NCBI RefSeq assembly: GCF_032062135.1
Contig: NC_092863.1
Coordinates: 21,098,783 to 21,162,782, forward strand
DNA from: Pyxicephalus adspersus
Taxonomy: Eukaryota; Chordata; Amphibia; Anura; Pyxicephalidae
DNA: 64,000 bases
Direction of reading: 5' to 3'
Shown here: in pieces, positions 25,982 through 36,930 of the stretch
How positions within the stretch are numbered: position 1 is the first letter of the stretch
Layout of the letters: every line of letters starts with the position of its first letter
Notes under the pieces: generated by a model
What the model saw: the letters and a program-made list of their open reading frames with translations, nothing else
What the model was told of the DNA's origin: nothing
The model's database searches: none
Made by a program: the position numbers and the translations under genes

Positions 25982-26397
25982 CTGAAAAAAAAATAGAAAG
26001 TAAAATTAATGAATACGGAGAAGATCATTGATGATGATTTTTTTTAAGTTGGTACAGCGCTGTACCAACATAAAATTAAAAAATGAATAGCCATTGCAGA
26101 GTTTTTTTAGCTCCATGTAGAAGGACTGTGAAATCTACATTCAAATTCACAAAACAGCATCTGACATTAACTGTATGATAGCTGTACCTTACAATAACCA
26201 GCACAGCATACTACAATACAAAATGCAAACAACAGCAGTTATAAACATTTTCCATGATGCAAAAAGTACATTGCCATTAGCTTGCGTTAGAGCTATGACT
26301 TGACGCAGACAGAACAAAGGGTCTATTCTTTCATTTGGTTCAACTTTTAACATAAAGATATAGGAATACGAAGTTAAATCATTGTCACACTCTATAC

Positions 26398-26571
26398 CTG
26401 CTCTGGTCCATGTACTGCAGACTCCGGGGGGTATACAATGAAATGGCGAAGTGTGAATCCAAACCCTTGTCGGGTTTTTCTGATGACCAGCGCCCTGGGT
26501 CCAACCCATGTAAAAGGTTCCTCTGGTGATGTGGAATTACTGAGGTGTCCCCCATCCTGAGTTATGGTGTT
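26398..26571 (-). CDS. ARHGAP23: ARHGAP23 coding exon, start of PDZ domain
   Basis: Internal coding exon of 174 nt (58 codons, phase 0 at both ends) of a Rho GTPase-activating protein. It is bounded by an acceptor after a pyrimidine tract (ttctttccag) and a gtatag donor. After a variable lead, residues 25-52 read [20 protein letters not shown] then IVYPPESA, which is the first strand and carboxylate-binding loop (GFGF, a GLGF-type motif) of the PDZ domain shared by ARHGAP21 and ARHGAP23. The text SAVH and the later large exon point to ARHGAP23. In the family this N-terminal PDZ domain binds partner C-termini and places a Rho-family GAP at membranes and junctions (established knowledge). The initiator codon is not in this exon: the upstream frame continues into intron sequence, and an in-frame ATG just before the acceptor is not part of the exon by this reading. 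Confidence 0.93.
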
Positions 26572-29280
26572 CTGGAAAGAAGAGGCACAATACAAATTAA
26601 TCTCATTGCATTTTTTTTTTCTTTAAGCTGCTCAGGCAAAATTTACCTTAAAACTATTTTCTTTTAGGGTGTAGGTGAGTCAAAAGAACAGGGTATATTC
26701 AGTAAAATAATAAGGGAGTAACTTTTTTGGACAGTGAAAGGGTCCTTAAGAAAATAGAACAGGCATTACTAGCTCCCAGTAAGTAAAATCTCATTGTGAA
26801 ATAGAATATAATCACATATAATTACTTATTTTTCCATGCAGTCCACAGACCTTAAAATTTGATAAAGTCTTCTTACTACTCCTTCACTCCTGTGCCACCA
26901 TCTGGGGTTCTGGTTTTCTCTTTTTTTTAAGCCAGTAGTGTACAGTGTAACTTTAAAGCAACAAACACTGTGGGGTATTTGGGCCCCTAACAACTTTCAA
27001 CCAATAAAAATCCTACCCACTGTGTTCATTAGCAACAGTGGCAGCTAATGCATATACCATGAAGTATTTGAAGGATTTTTATTGACCGACAGGTATTGGG
27101 GATGGGAATGTCCCCCACTGTGTAACTCATCCGTCATGCGTTTTTAAGCTAAGTATTTGTTTTTTTTCCCTTTTATCTCTAACCTATATGCTGGTTTGCT
27201 AAAAATGGCAAGTAAGCAATGCAGGAGTAGTTCTGCTTCAAAGATATTTTGGGTTATTTTATTATTATTGTTTTTCCTTTTTTGTATATTTGTAAATTGT
27301 CACTTTAAAGCGTTCGTTGGTATCTTTTTTTATACAGTCTGATTTTCTTTCTGTGAAAAAATAAATTATTGAAAAACTATTTCTTGTTACAAGTGCAGAT
27401 AAGTTAAAACAAGTTCCTGACGTAACCCTAAAGGGTTATTTAAAATCCCATTGCATTAGTATAATTCACCAGGAACTACCTTAGGGTTGTGTGGACTGAA
27501 TGGGTTGTGGCTTTCTTTTGTTGGCTTATGTTTGGCATCAGTTTTGAGAAACTATTAAAATCATTCTGAATTTATTGACCGGTGAATGTGTTTATACATA
27601 TGTGCAAATTGGGTCAATATCTACATATTAGAGCTTCAAAAGCAATAGTCTTCCGCAAAAAGGGGCTCAATGTCTTTCAAAGGTGGCCTAGCATGTTCTT
27701 AAGAATATAAGTTTCTAAATTCACTATATGTTCTCTTAAATTTGGGAAGTAGCATAGTTCCTTTTATTCTGTCTTTACATTCCAGAGTGCTCTGTTAATC
27801 CTAAAGCAGCCAAAGTATTTGCAGGCAGCAGTCTCCAAACAGGCCAGGATACTGACCCTCCTCTAGCATCTAAATTTTGTGCACGTGCTGCTAACTTACA
27901 GAACTGGCATTTTCTTTATGTGTTTCCATAGTGCCTAGGGCAGCATCAAAAGCTGGCAAACATGGCAACACATACATTTAAACAGAAACTGTGCACTTTA
28001 TGGAGAAAAAAAAATCTCTTTAATACAAATGATAAGCAGGAAGGAGGAGTAAAACTCAATTGCTTGGTAAGTCAATGCTAAAGGACTGAACAGCCCATAC
28101 AAATGCTCTCTCCACAAAGCCCTTTCTTATCTCAAAGTGGACATGTGTATAAGAATCCCACTTTTAAGCAAGCAATCCTCAAAGTTGTCTTTATATCATT
28201 TTCAAAAGTAGGAAAAGTGGAGTCCTCGTAGCCATTAAGGTCTTGCTTACCTTTAATATAAGTATATTTAATATGTCTCAGATCCTGACACAAGATTCAC
28301 ATTGGCTAATGTGTATGCTTCAAATGCTGGCTAAGTCCTCTTTCTAAACAAATTGTTCATGAAAATCTGCAAGACTCTACGAAGTGGACTACTTTTTTTT
28401 ATTTCTTGCAACCTTATATGTACTCTAGGTTTGCTCTTACCAACGGGGTCTGACAATGCCCCAATCACAGTCAATGTTAAAGCATCTACCCACTTATGGC
28501 GAATACTTATGTTTTGCATCAACTTCAAAGCAAAAAAAAATAACAGAGAAAGCTCAAAAATTGTTTTCTAAGATCAGGAGATCAATGTTGGGGACATTGC
28601 CTAGTATTCTCTATAGAAACCATGAAGCCTCAATGAATTGAAAATTAGTTCCTAGAAAATTAAACATTTGTTAGCAATTTTCAGATCCAGAAATATATAT
28701 ATAATATATAATTCTGATTTACTAGAAAAAGCAAATCTCAACCTGGTTAAAGCTACATACCAAAGCCTAAAACAAGGATAGAGGATCATATCTAGCAAAA
28801 AATATAATGCAATTTAAAAATGTATCTAGTACCCCTGTATTAGTACCAAAACGAATATTTTAAGAAGTTTTATAGGGTACTTTACATTCTCACACATAAT
28901 ACCCACACCTTTCCAAGGAATCAATTCAGTGGAGTTAGCAAGTGATAACTGCACACCAAAACTTTTGCACTAATCTAAACTTAGCTTGTCTAGAAAGGAT
29001 TGTAACAGAGCTTACGGTAGATTCAAAGAGTTCCTTACTTCATAATAAGAACAGTCAGAGATTCATCTCAACAATTGTCAAATATCCCTTTAAGGAAAGC
29101 AAATAGGATTTGTGCAATCAATATTTGCAAGTACTTCAAAGTATTTGCAAGTATTGAAAAGTATTTAAAAAAAGACAAACAGGTAAATCAAAAAGTTTTA
29201 AAAGTGGAATTTACATTTACATTTACTTAAAGCTTATATCCAAAACACAATGTTTATAAATGTGCAAATTATTTGAGTGT
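26572..29280. other. Non-coding stretch upstream of the first recognised ARHGAP23 exon
   Basis: AT-rich intronic or upstream DNA. No open frame with a recognisable product, no RNA gene and no obvious repeat family was seen. Confidence 0.6.
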
Positions 29281-29288
29281 TTCTAAGG

Positions 29289-29331
29289 TATCCCAACGCA
29301 TTTTGCAGATGTTCTGCTTCTTCAGGGGATA
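29289..29331 (-). ncRNA. Hammerhead-type ribozyme motif with diminished stem III
   Basis: On the minus strand: stem I 5' arm TATCCC, core CTGAAGA, an extra A, stem II GCAGA-ACA-TCTGC (5 bp, 3-nt loop), AAAA in place of GAAA, TGCG, TT, stem I 3' arm GGGATA. Stem I is a perfect 6-bp helix and stem II a perfect 5-bp helix. CTGANGA followed by a stem II and GAAA is the hammerhead core. Diminished stem III variants are known to be associated with Penelope-like elements. The core G is A here, consistent with CpG decay, so this copy is probably inactive. The extra A after CTGANGA departs from the textbook core. Confidence 0.55.
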
Positions 29332-29380
29332 GGCAAGCAGGTAAAGAATTATTGAAAACGAATATAAATATATATATATA

Positions 29381-30875
29381 CAGCTCTGGAAAAAAAAAGG
29401 TACCACTGCAATTTTTTTAAATTTCCATCTGTATGACAACCATTCTATGCCACTGTCATTCCTACACAAGCAAACCTTGTTCTGCTTTATGAGGTATGAT
29501 AAGATTTATTAACTTGGATCAAATCTTATTTAATGAGGAAAAATATAAAAGTCACTGCTGTAAACAACACTCTCTTCTTGTGACCAGTTAGATGGCAAAA
29601 CACTGCTAGACGTACATCAAACATAATTGGGGATTTAAAAATAACTATTGATCATGCCAAAACAGGTGAAAAAAAAAAGGTTATGAGTGAGGAAAAGAAA
29701 GATACAATCCTGGCTTTATTGGCACATGGATACAGTGGGTATCAGGTTGCTTCAGGTTGCTTCTAAACTTAAAATTTCAAAGGTGGCAGTACACAAGCAC
29801 AAAGCCAAGCAATAGGCACCAGGCAGCAGCTACAACCTGGCGAAAATGAATCAGCACTGGGAAGGATGACTGCAAAATTATTCAAATGTCACTCAAGAAC
29901 CAAAGGCTGACATCAAATGACTTTCAAAATCAGTGGGAAACTGAGACTGGGGTAAAGTGAATAGCAAGAACAGTTCAAAACCAGCTCCTAAAGGCAGGGC
30001 TGAAGTCATGCAAAGCCAGAAAAAAATCCCTTCATCAGTGAGAAGCAAAAAGGAGTCAGGCTCAGGTTTGTGAAAGACCACAGGAATTGGACAGTAGAGG
30101 ATTGGAGTAAGGTCATCTTCTTTGATGGGTCCAATTTTCAGCTTTGCCCAACACTTGGTCATCTTTTGGTTAGATGGAGACCTGGAGCTGCCTACAACCC
30201 ACAGTGTCATGTATCATGGAGGAGGGTCAGTGATGATCTGGGGGTGCTTCACCAAGGCTGGAATTTGACAGATGTGTCTGTGAAGGACACATGAATCAAG
30301 CCACATACAAGGTTATGGCAGAAATACATTTGCTTTCTTCCTCTAAGATTACGCTCCTCAACTCGGAGGATTGCTATTTCCTGTAGGACAATGCTCCATG
30401 CAACAAAGCCAGGGGAATAAAGGTCTGGATGGAGGATTATCAAATCAAAAGTCTGTCTTGGCCAGGCCAATCTCCAGATTTGAACCCTACAGAAAACCTC
30501 TGGAATTACATAAGGCGGAAGATTTGGTTTGAAGAGTGGTATGAAGTTACCAAACAGCAAAGTGCAAAACAGGTGGAGAGCATGCCAAAACGCATGAAAG
30601 CTGTTATACAACATATATACCATATACATTATTGTAGATAAACATAGGATTTGTTTTCTTTGAATTTTCAAGTTCTGCAAACACTGCATCATTTTTCTAT
30701 TTAAATGTATTGTTATTTAATTTAAAATTATGCTCTAAATAACAATAATTTTATTTTGAAATTAGGAGAAATAGTGTCAGGAGTTCTCAAAAACTAAGGC
30801 AAAGCTGTTTAGTTCAATACTTTCACCTATTAAAAGATAAATTTTTGCAGTGGTCTCTTATTTTTTCTAAAGCTG
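29381..30875 (+). mobile_element. Tc1/mariner transposon, complete ends, dead transposase
   Basis: A 1495-bp element flanked by TA on both sides. The left end starts cagctctgg; the right end read on the minus strand starts cagctttag, and both continue into accactgca. Inside is a plus-strand Tc1 transposase (DD34E type) broken by frameshifts. The first Asp region reads VIFFDGSNFQL (about 30110), followed by YNPQCH. The second Asp is in DNAPCNKARG (about 30388). The Glu is in WPGQSPDLNPTENLW (about 30463). The N-terminal helix-turn-helix part lies near 29650-29830. It sits next to the hammerhead-like motif on one side and the L2/Rex1-like LINE on the other. Confidence 0.92.
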
Positions 30876-30882
30876 TATAAAT

Positions 30883-31058
30883 ATGCGCAAGTTGAAAGCC
30901 AGACTGAAGTGGGTCAAGTAGAGAGGAGGTGTTCAGATAGTTTGTGAGTCTTTTATAGACAAAGGGTTCAAGAAGTTCGGCAACATACGGGAGAAGGGAG
31001 GGTCTTATCAGGAAAGGGCGAACAATGGCATTTTTGAAGGCTGAGGGGAGAATACCAG
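30883..31058 (-). pseudogene. L2/Rex1-like LINE copy 1, distal part (before L1 insertion)
   Basis: This segment aligns base by base with 50080-50300 of the second copy (shared text includes ttgaaagccagact and gtgagtctttta). It codes, on the minus strand, part of the reverse transcriptase after the fingers. It is cut off at 30883 next to the Tc1 element and is separated from the rest of its copy by the L1 at 31076-32923. Confidence 0.8.
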
Positions 31059-31075
31059 TAAAAATGGAATGAGTG
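31059..31075. repeat. Left 17-bp target-site duplication of the L1
   Basis: The 17 bases taaaaatggaatgagtg are repeated exactly at 32924-32940, on the other side of the L1. Confidence 0.93.
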
Positions 31076-32923
31076 TAAGGCTAATTATACAGGTTTGTTT
31101 ATCAAACTCCATGCGGATCTGCGTAGGTGGTCCTGTGCTTCCCCTTCATGGCTAGGACGGATAGCGGCTATCAAGATGAACTTACTTCCCAGATTACTTT
31201 ATTTGTTTCGCACGCTCCCGGATTCAGGTCCCCGTAAAAGATCTGGAATTTTTACAGACTAAAATAATGCATTTTATTTGGGCTGGGAAGAAGGCCAGAA
31301 TACGAAGAACTACTCTTTTTGCACCAAAGCGAAAGGGGGGTCTGGGGGTTCCAAATTTGAAATATTATTATGTAGCAGCTCAGATAGCACAGACCTCGAT
31401 GAGCACTTTACATGGAGCTCGTCCCCAATGGGTAGAAATAGAGAATCAAGACAAATTCTCGGGATCAATAGAATCCCTGATGTGGCGTAAGAAAAGTAGC
31501 CGAGGGACTGTGTTAGGTCCGGCATTATCCCACTGCATGCAGGTTTGGGATAAGTTCAAACATCATCAGCAACTTACTTCATCCCATAAACCTCTGACCC
31601 CGCTATGGAACAACCCGGAATTCCCACCGGGATTAAGTTTATCTAATTTCCGTTGGTGGATCTCTAAAGGTTTCGGGAGGGTGAAGGATTTGATTGATGT
31701 TAGGGCAGTGTTCTCCTGGGAACATTTAGTCAGTAGTTTTGAAATTCCTTTCTCGGAACATTTTCGCTATAGACAACTGTCCTCCTATATCAATACAGTG
31801 ATTAAAGCGGCCCCGAGACCCATGCGTTCCTCGGTATTCGAAAGCACGTGCCTTTCTCTAGCCTCAACCAAAGGTCAAATTTCACTGATCTACGCGGCTC
31901 TAGTAGCCCCAACAGATAAATTGCATTACATGAGGGACTGGGAATCTGAATTGGGTATTACATGGGATCTAGAAGATTGGTGGGATAGAGTGGATTACCT
32001 CTCCAGGATCTCCCTGAATTCGGCAATAATAGAAGCCAATTATAAGGTTACTCGTAGGTGGTATCTCACACCAGACAGGCTAGCGAAAATGTTCCCTTCC
32101 CTTTCTCCTTTCTGCTTTCGGGGCTGTGACGCTAGAGGTTCAATGCTTCATATTTGGTGGTCATGTTCTATAGCCAGAAGATATTGGGACAGGGTGTTCG
32201 ATTTGATATCTACCGTTCTCCATCAACCGATTGGTAGCACTGTTGAAGCAGCCCTGTTTGGCAGGCTTGATGTGTCCCTCCCTGGTCCCTCAAAAAAATT
32301 GATCGGATTGATATTATTGGCGGCCAGAATCTCCCTAGCCAAAGCCTGGAAGTCCCCCTCGATATCATTAGACCCTATACACACCAAATTGAACTGGATT
32401 ATGATTAATGATAGATTGACCCACACTCTAAAGAATTCGTTGGATAAATTTGAAGATTTATGGGAACCTTGGATCGTATTTAACAATGCTTAATATAGAT
32501 TCAGCCTCCCTGGTGAGATATAATATGCTAATGTGAACGGTCTGCACGACTTCCTCTTCCCTCTCCTCCCCTCCCAGTAGTTTAATTGTTTCTTGTTTTG
32601 TCTTTGTTTTATTCTATAACGGGGGCACAGGCTTGGTTTACCTTCATGTTTAAAATTTTGATGTGTATGGGTTTACCTTTTTGAACAAGCTCAGATGGTA
32701 TGTCATGTTCCCTAATTCAATGTTCTCAGGAATTTATTCCTTTTAGATATACCAGGATTATAGCAACTCTGTGGTTCAGACATTGTATGACTCGTTAATC
32801 AATGTCCATACATGTACATCTATACCTTGCCGACCCTTGTTCAGTTAATTTTGTTAATACCTTGTTCTCTATGTTGACTTTATTGTACTTGTTCCTATAA
32901 ATTTCAATAAAGATATTGAAATA
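31076..32923 (+). pseudogene. 5'-truncated L1-type LINE with long intact ORF2 C-terminus
   Basis: The insert is 1848 bp and starts inside ORF2. A frame from about 31107 reads DLRRWSCASPSWLGRIAAIK then MNLLPRLLYLF. One frameshift near 31230 leads into a 408-codon open frame (31267-32493) starting MHFIWAGKKARIRRT with KGGLGVPNLKYYYVAAQIAQ, the post-RT L1 domain. A zinc-knuckle-like CFRGC...H..C arrangement lies around residues 278-296 (C-x3-C-x7-H-x4-C). The 3' end has aataaag and a short A-rich tail. The long open frame and exact target duplication suggest a recent insertion. RT and endonuclease are absent, so it cannot move on its own. Confidence 0.92.
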
Positions 32924-34530
32924 TAAAAATGGAATGAGTGAATAGTTAGGTTAGAGCAGGAACCATGTTTGAGGAGTGGGCACAGAGTACATCAGAGGGG
33001 ATATCATCAAGTGTACAGGTAGTGAACAAAGATGATGAGAGAAGAGAGGGGTCTTTGTCCAAACTAGCAAGGGTTAAGGAGGTTAGTGATGATTTACAGG
33101 TGGAAAGGGGTGGATATGGTTGGAGTGGTATGGTATACAGAGATATCATTTCTGATTTCAATGATTTTTATCTTTAAAATAGTCCTAAATGTGTGCGCAA
33201 ATGCTCTGCTGAAAACCAAATGGTTTCAGCAAGACTTTAGGTGTGGCTGTTGTGACAAGATCAAGGTTTAGCAGGAAAGAGGGAACAGAAGGTGGCAGGG
33301 GCAACTTTGTTCAGGACCAAAGATAGTGTAGCTTAGTTGGTTGGTAACTAGATCTGGAGATGTTATTTTAGAAAGAGTGAGGGTAGTGATGTAAGGTAGT
33401 TTGAGAATAGGCTGTGGTTGAGGTTAAGGATATCTCTCTTGCCATTGACCCGGTCTGGGATGTGGCAAAGGGGGGCAAGAATTAGAAAGGTTGAAAGTAA
33501 GAAGGTTGTAGTCAGAAAGGGGAAATGACAAATTGTCAAAGTGGGTGAGGTTGCAGAGTTTGCAAAATGCACTATCCAGTGTGTGCGGCAATCTGTGTGG
33601 GGTCATTTATTTTCTGTGTTAGTTCAAATGAGGTTTTAATAGAGCGCAGTTTAGCTGAGGTAGGATGGTTTGGGTCATCCATTGCAACATTTAGGCCACT
33701 AAGGATGAGGGTGGACAGGTCATGTGAAAGAATATGACAGGAGCCAAGAGGCAAAGTTGTCAAAAATGGGGAGATTGGGCCAGGGGGGCAGTAGACAACA
33801 ATAAAAATCAGTGACTGGGGACGGAAAAGGCAGATGCAATGCACTTCAAATGAGGGTAGGATAGGAAGCATATTGTATGTACAATTAGTGGAGAGAATGA
33901 GGCCCATACCACCACCTGCTCTGTTGCCAGATCTAGGGGTATGTTTAAAGTGCAGGCCTTCCATAGGAGAGTGAAGCAGCTGAGGAATAGTGAGGAGAAG
34001 GTAAGCCAAGTTTTAGTGGGAGTGAGGAAGTTAAGATTTAGAAAGGAGAAGGTTGTAGAAAAGGCTAGCTTGTTGCTGACAGATCTGGCATTCTATGGAC
34101 CGCTTGAGAAAGGGGTTAAAAATGTGTGAGTTATGTAAATGGGAATGAGGTTAGAAAGAGGGTATATCTTGATGAGAGGGGAAGTGGAAAGGGTGTGGGT
34201 GAGACCTGGGTTGAGTGAGATGTAGAAGTTAGTAGTAGAGAAAGAAGGTGCAGCAGTATAGACAGGGAAAGCAGGTGAGTGATGGAGCAGGCAGACAAGA
34301 AATTAAATAGGCTGGGGACAAAGAGAGGGAAAAGGGCCAGCAGTATGAGGGCAGGAAATAAATTACATTGTAACAGACAATGTTGAATCATAGGAGCACA
34401 TTAGACAATAAGAAAAACAGAAGTCCATATAGTAGCAACTGTATTAGATGTTGTAGTGAGACTTGTAAGCTCCAGGTGCAGGACTGTGTGAATACCAGTC
34501 ACAGAGGTAGCATATGTGGTTTGGTGAAAA
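32924..34530 (-). pseudogene. L2/Rex1-like LINE copy 1, proximal part
   Basis: Begins with the right target duplication (32924-32940), then continues the LINE. On the minus strand the order from high to low coordinate is a 5' region, an APE endonuclease (33572-34009, with AGGGMGLILSTNCTYN and IFIVVYCPPGPISPF), the endonuclease end, and the linker to the RT (near 32950-33160, SSNMVPALT). It is similar to copy 2 from about 34520 (51960 in copy 2) inward. Many frameshifts. The class is called from the RT of copy 2; CR1/L2/Rex1 group is safe, the exact clade is not. Confidence 0.82.
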
Positions 34531-36090
34531 TGGTAGCAATCCAACTTTCTAGTGTCCGTTAATTCCAAATGCTTGGGGTAGCGGTTGGATTATCTAAGAG
34601 CATTTAAGATTTAATTTGGTGCCTAGGGAAGGGCTGGCAGAGGACCAGGAGTTCACAGATGTAAAAGATTTCAACAGAGACAAATCCAGTATAAAGAGCA
34701 AGAAGTTATACTTGGGTTATCTGTTTACCAGACGAGGTACACAGGGGCAGGACAAAAACTGGGTTGGGGTCACAGGCAAAAGATCTGTCCAGGCAGCAAA
34801 AACTCACATGGTCAAGAACAGGCATTAGATTAGGGGAATGATGTCTGGTGAGTACTGTTGCTAGACCAGGACCTTACATTATTGCTTTGTTTTTTTAAAT
34901 GTTTTTGATACTAAAAAGTTTCCTTATGGGAAAGTATTGATTTGGAAATGTATTCTTTAATGTGCAAAGTAAAATGGACACAATGTCAAAATAATGTAAA
35001 CTAATGTGTAACGTATAGTTCAGTATTCACCATTTAGGTTTGCCACAAACTGCATTACATTTTTTTACTCTGGAAATCCATTTGCATAAATAGCATTAGG
35101 ATGACAACATGTTTGAGAGGCAAGGACAGTGACAAACAAAGACATTCTGTAAATGAATCCGTTCTATATACAAATGATTTCTACATGGGAGGGGTTGATA
35201 AATAAGTAAGGGTCCCCACGGACACAGCTGCAAACAATGCCTGACAGGCACAGATAGCTTAGCAGATAGGAGGAGGGTGAGCATGCTGACCTCAGACACA
35301 AACACAACTCCAGCAAAATATATTATTAAAAGAGGCCTGTTTACCACATTGATAAATAACTATGAAACAAACATACTTGCATCTATAACCCCCTGTGACA
35401 CTGCTATTTCCTGAGATACCACCAAAGCCACCTCCAGTTCTCAAACACAATAGGACACGGACCACACATTAAATAATAAAAAACAAACATACCCTAATTT
35501 TGTGCTCTTTTTTACATTATATATTAGACTGAATAATTACTATGCTTTCAGTCATCCTCACATTATTTTCACTTAAATAATGCAGACAGTTGAAAACAAA
35601 TGTGCCTTGCTTTAAAGCAAAGTGAAGGATATTTAAAACCATAATTATTTTTGAACAGCATCAAAATTACCATTTAGCAAAGGTTTAAAAGATATTTAGT
35701 CATATTAGTATTTGTAATTCTTTAGTATAGAGCACCAGAATAATCTTAGCAGTATGCTTCTGAGCTTTCATAGCCGAACAGTTGAGAACAGATGTTGAAC
35801 CAGGATGCACTTCAATAGACTGCAAAGTTCACATAGGTTTGCCTACAGTTGAGTTTTACTTACTTGCACCAAGAAAAAGCTCTGTGGTGCATGTTTGATG
35901 TATCTGCTGATCTGCCAAAGTCTCTGTTTCCAACAAACAAAATAAGAAAATTTGCAACACCGGAGCCCGCAAATGCAAAACATTAGATATGAATGGCAGC
36001 AGAAAAAGCACACTGAAACTTAAAGATATGGCTAAAGCTCTTGTGAAGATGTTTTCAAGCTGTTTTGGTATTGCGCCTCAGACCCAACTA
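34530..36090. other. Non-coding stretch, nothing recognised
   Basis: AT-rich DNA with only short open frames that have no recognisable domain. Confidence 0.5.
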
Positions 36091-36099
36091 GTAGATCTA

Positions 36100-36270
36100 T
36101 TCATCTCATTTCCCCAGTGACCTCTAGTTGGGACATAGGCAAAGACAGAAATGAGATGCTGTTTTTGATTGATCTACAAAAAATGCTTGACAGCCTTACT
36201 CGGGGATACCTGTTTCATACTCTAAAACATATGGGCTTTCGACCTGTCTTCTTACAAATATTCTCTACCA
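36100..36270 (+). pseudogene. L1-type LINE RT fragment, left of a hAT insertion
   Basis: The plus frame reads MLFLIDLQKMLDSLTR, YLFHTLKHMGFRPVFLQIFS, the palm of an L1 reverse transcriptase (LxIDxxKAFDxL...YLFxxLxxMGF). The Lys-Ala-Phe-Asp motif has become KMLD. The domain is interrupted at 36271 and resumes at 36548. Confidence 0.85.
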
Positions 36271-36539
36271 GAGTGTTCCTTAACCTTTTGGACAACACGG
36301 ACCACTAAATTTACAGACTCGGGACTGCGCATGCATGGGGAGCCGTGTGTCACTCAAAAGCGAAGAAACTTCCCCCACAGTGACGTCATGCCAGAACCCT
36401 TCCACCACCTTGAGCCTGCGATGCATACAGGAGAAATGGTCCGCGCCTCACCGGTGCACCCCCCCAAGTGGGGGCAGTGCACTGGTCAGAGCCGCAGACC
36501 GCCAAAACTTTTTTGCAGATCACAGGTTAGGGACCGCTG
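36271..36539. mobile_element. Non-autonomous hAT-like element inside the L1 RT
   Basis: A 269-bp GC-richer insert. Ends: gagtgttccttaacc on the left, cagcggtccctaacc on the right read inward. It is flanked by ctctacca (36263-36270) and ctcttcca (36540-36547), an 8-bp duplication with one mismatch as expected for hAT. The left end continues tttggacaacacggaccact, shared with the element at 44164. It has no transposase. Confidence 0.8.
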
Positions 36540-36930
36540 CTCTTCCATATATGAAGGCCCAAAGGCTTAGGTTTTCATATTTCTCCTACCTTATCCCAAT
36601 AAAAAAAGGCACTACGCAAGGTTGTCCCTTGTTTGATTTGGCTATCGATCCTCTGCCCACAGCAATCCACTGCAGGCCTGATATTCAGCATATTTAATGT
36701 GGCAATAAAGAGCACAAATGCGCATTGTTCGCAGATAAAATTTGGATGCAAGGTATTTCCATGTTGGTGACTGCCAAACTTGATTAATTTCTTGGTACCT
36801 TTGCCTCGTCTTCATCAGTTTTAAAATCATACAACAAAAAAAAATCACTAAGATCACTAAGAATTCTCACAGGAATGACAATCCCCTCCAAAAACACAGC
36901 CTTATGGAACCCAAAGCATAGAAGTAAGGG
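36540..36930 (+). pseudogene. L1-type LINE RT fragment, right of a hAT insertion
   Basis: Resumes with LPYMKAQRLRF, then KKGTTQGCPLFDLAIDPL and CALFADKIWM, the GCPLSP and FADD motifs of the RT palm. The second catalytic Asp is lost (FADK). It decays into unrecognisable sequence by about 36930. Confidence 0.85.

Noticed and set aside
29120..29170. CRISPR-like short repeats (caaagtatttgcaagtatt)
   Set aside because: Simple AT-rich tandem text without regular spacers in a vertebrate genome.
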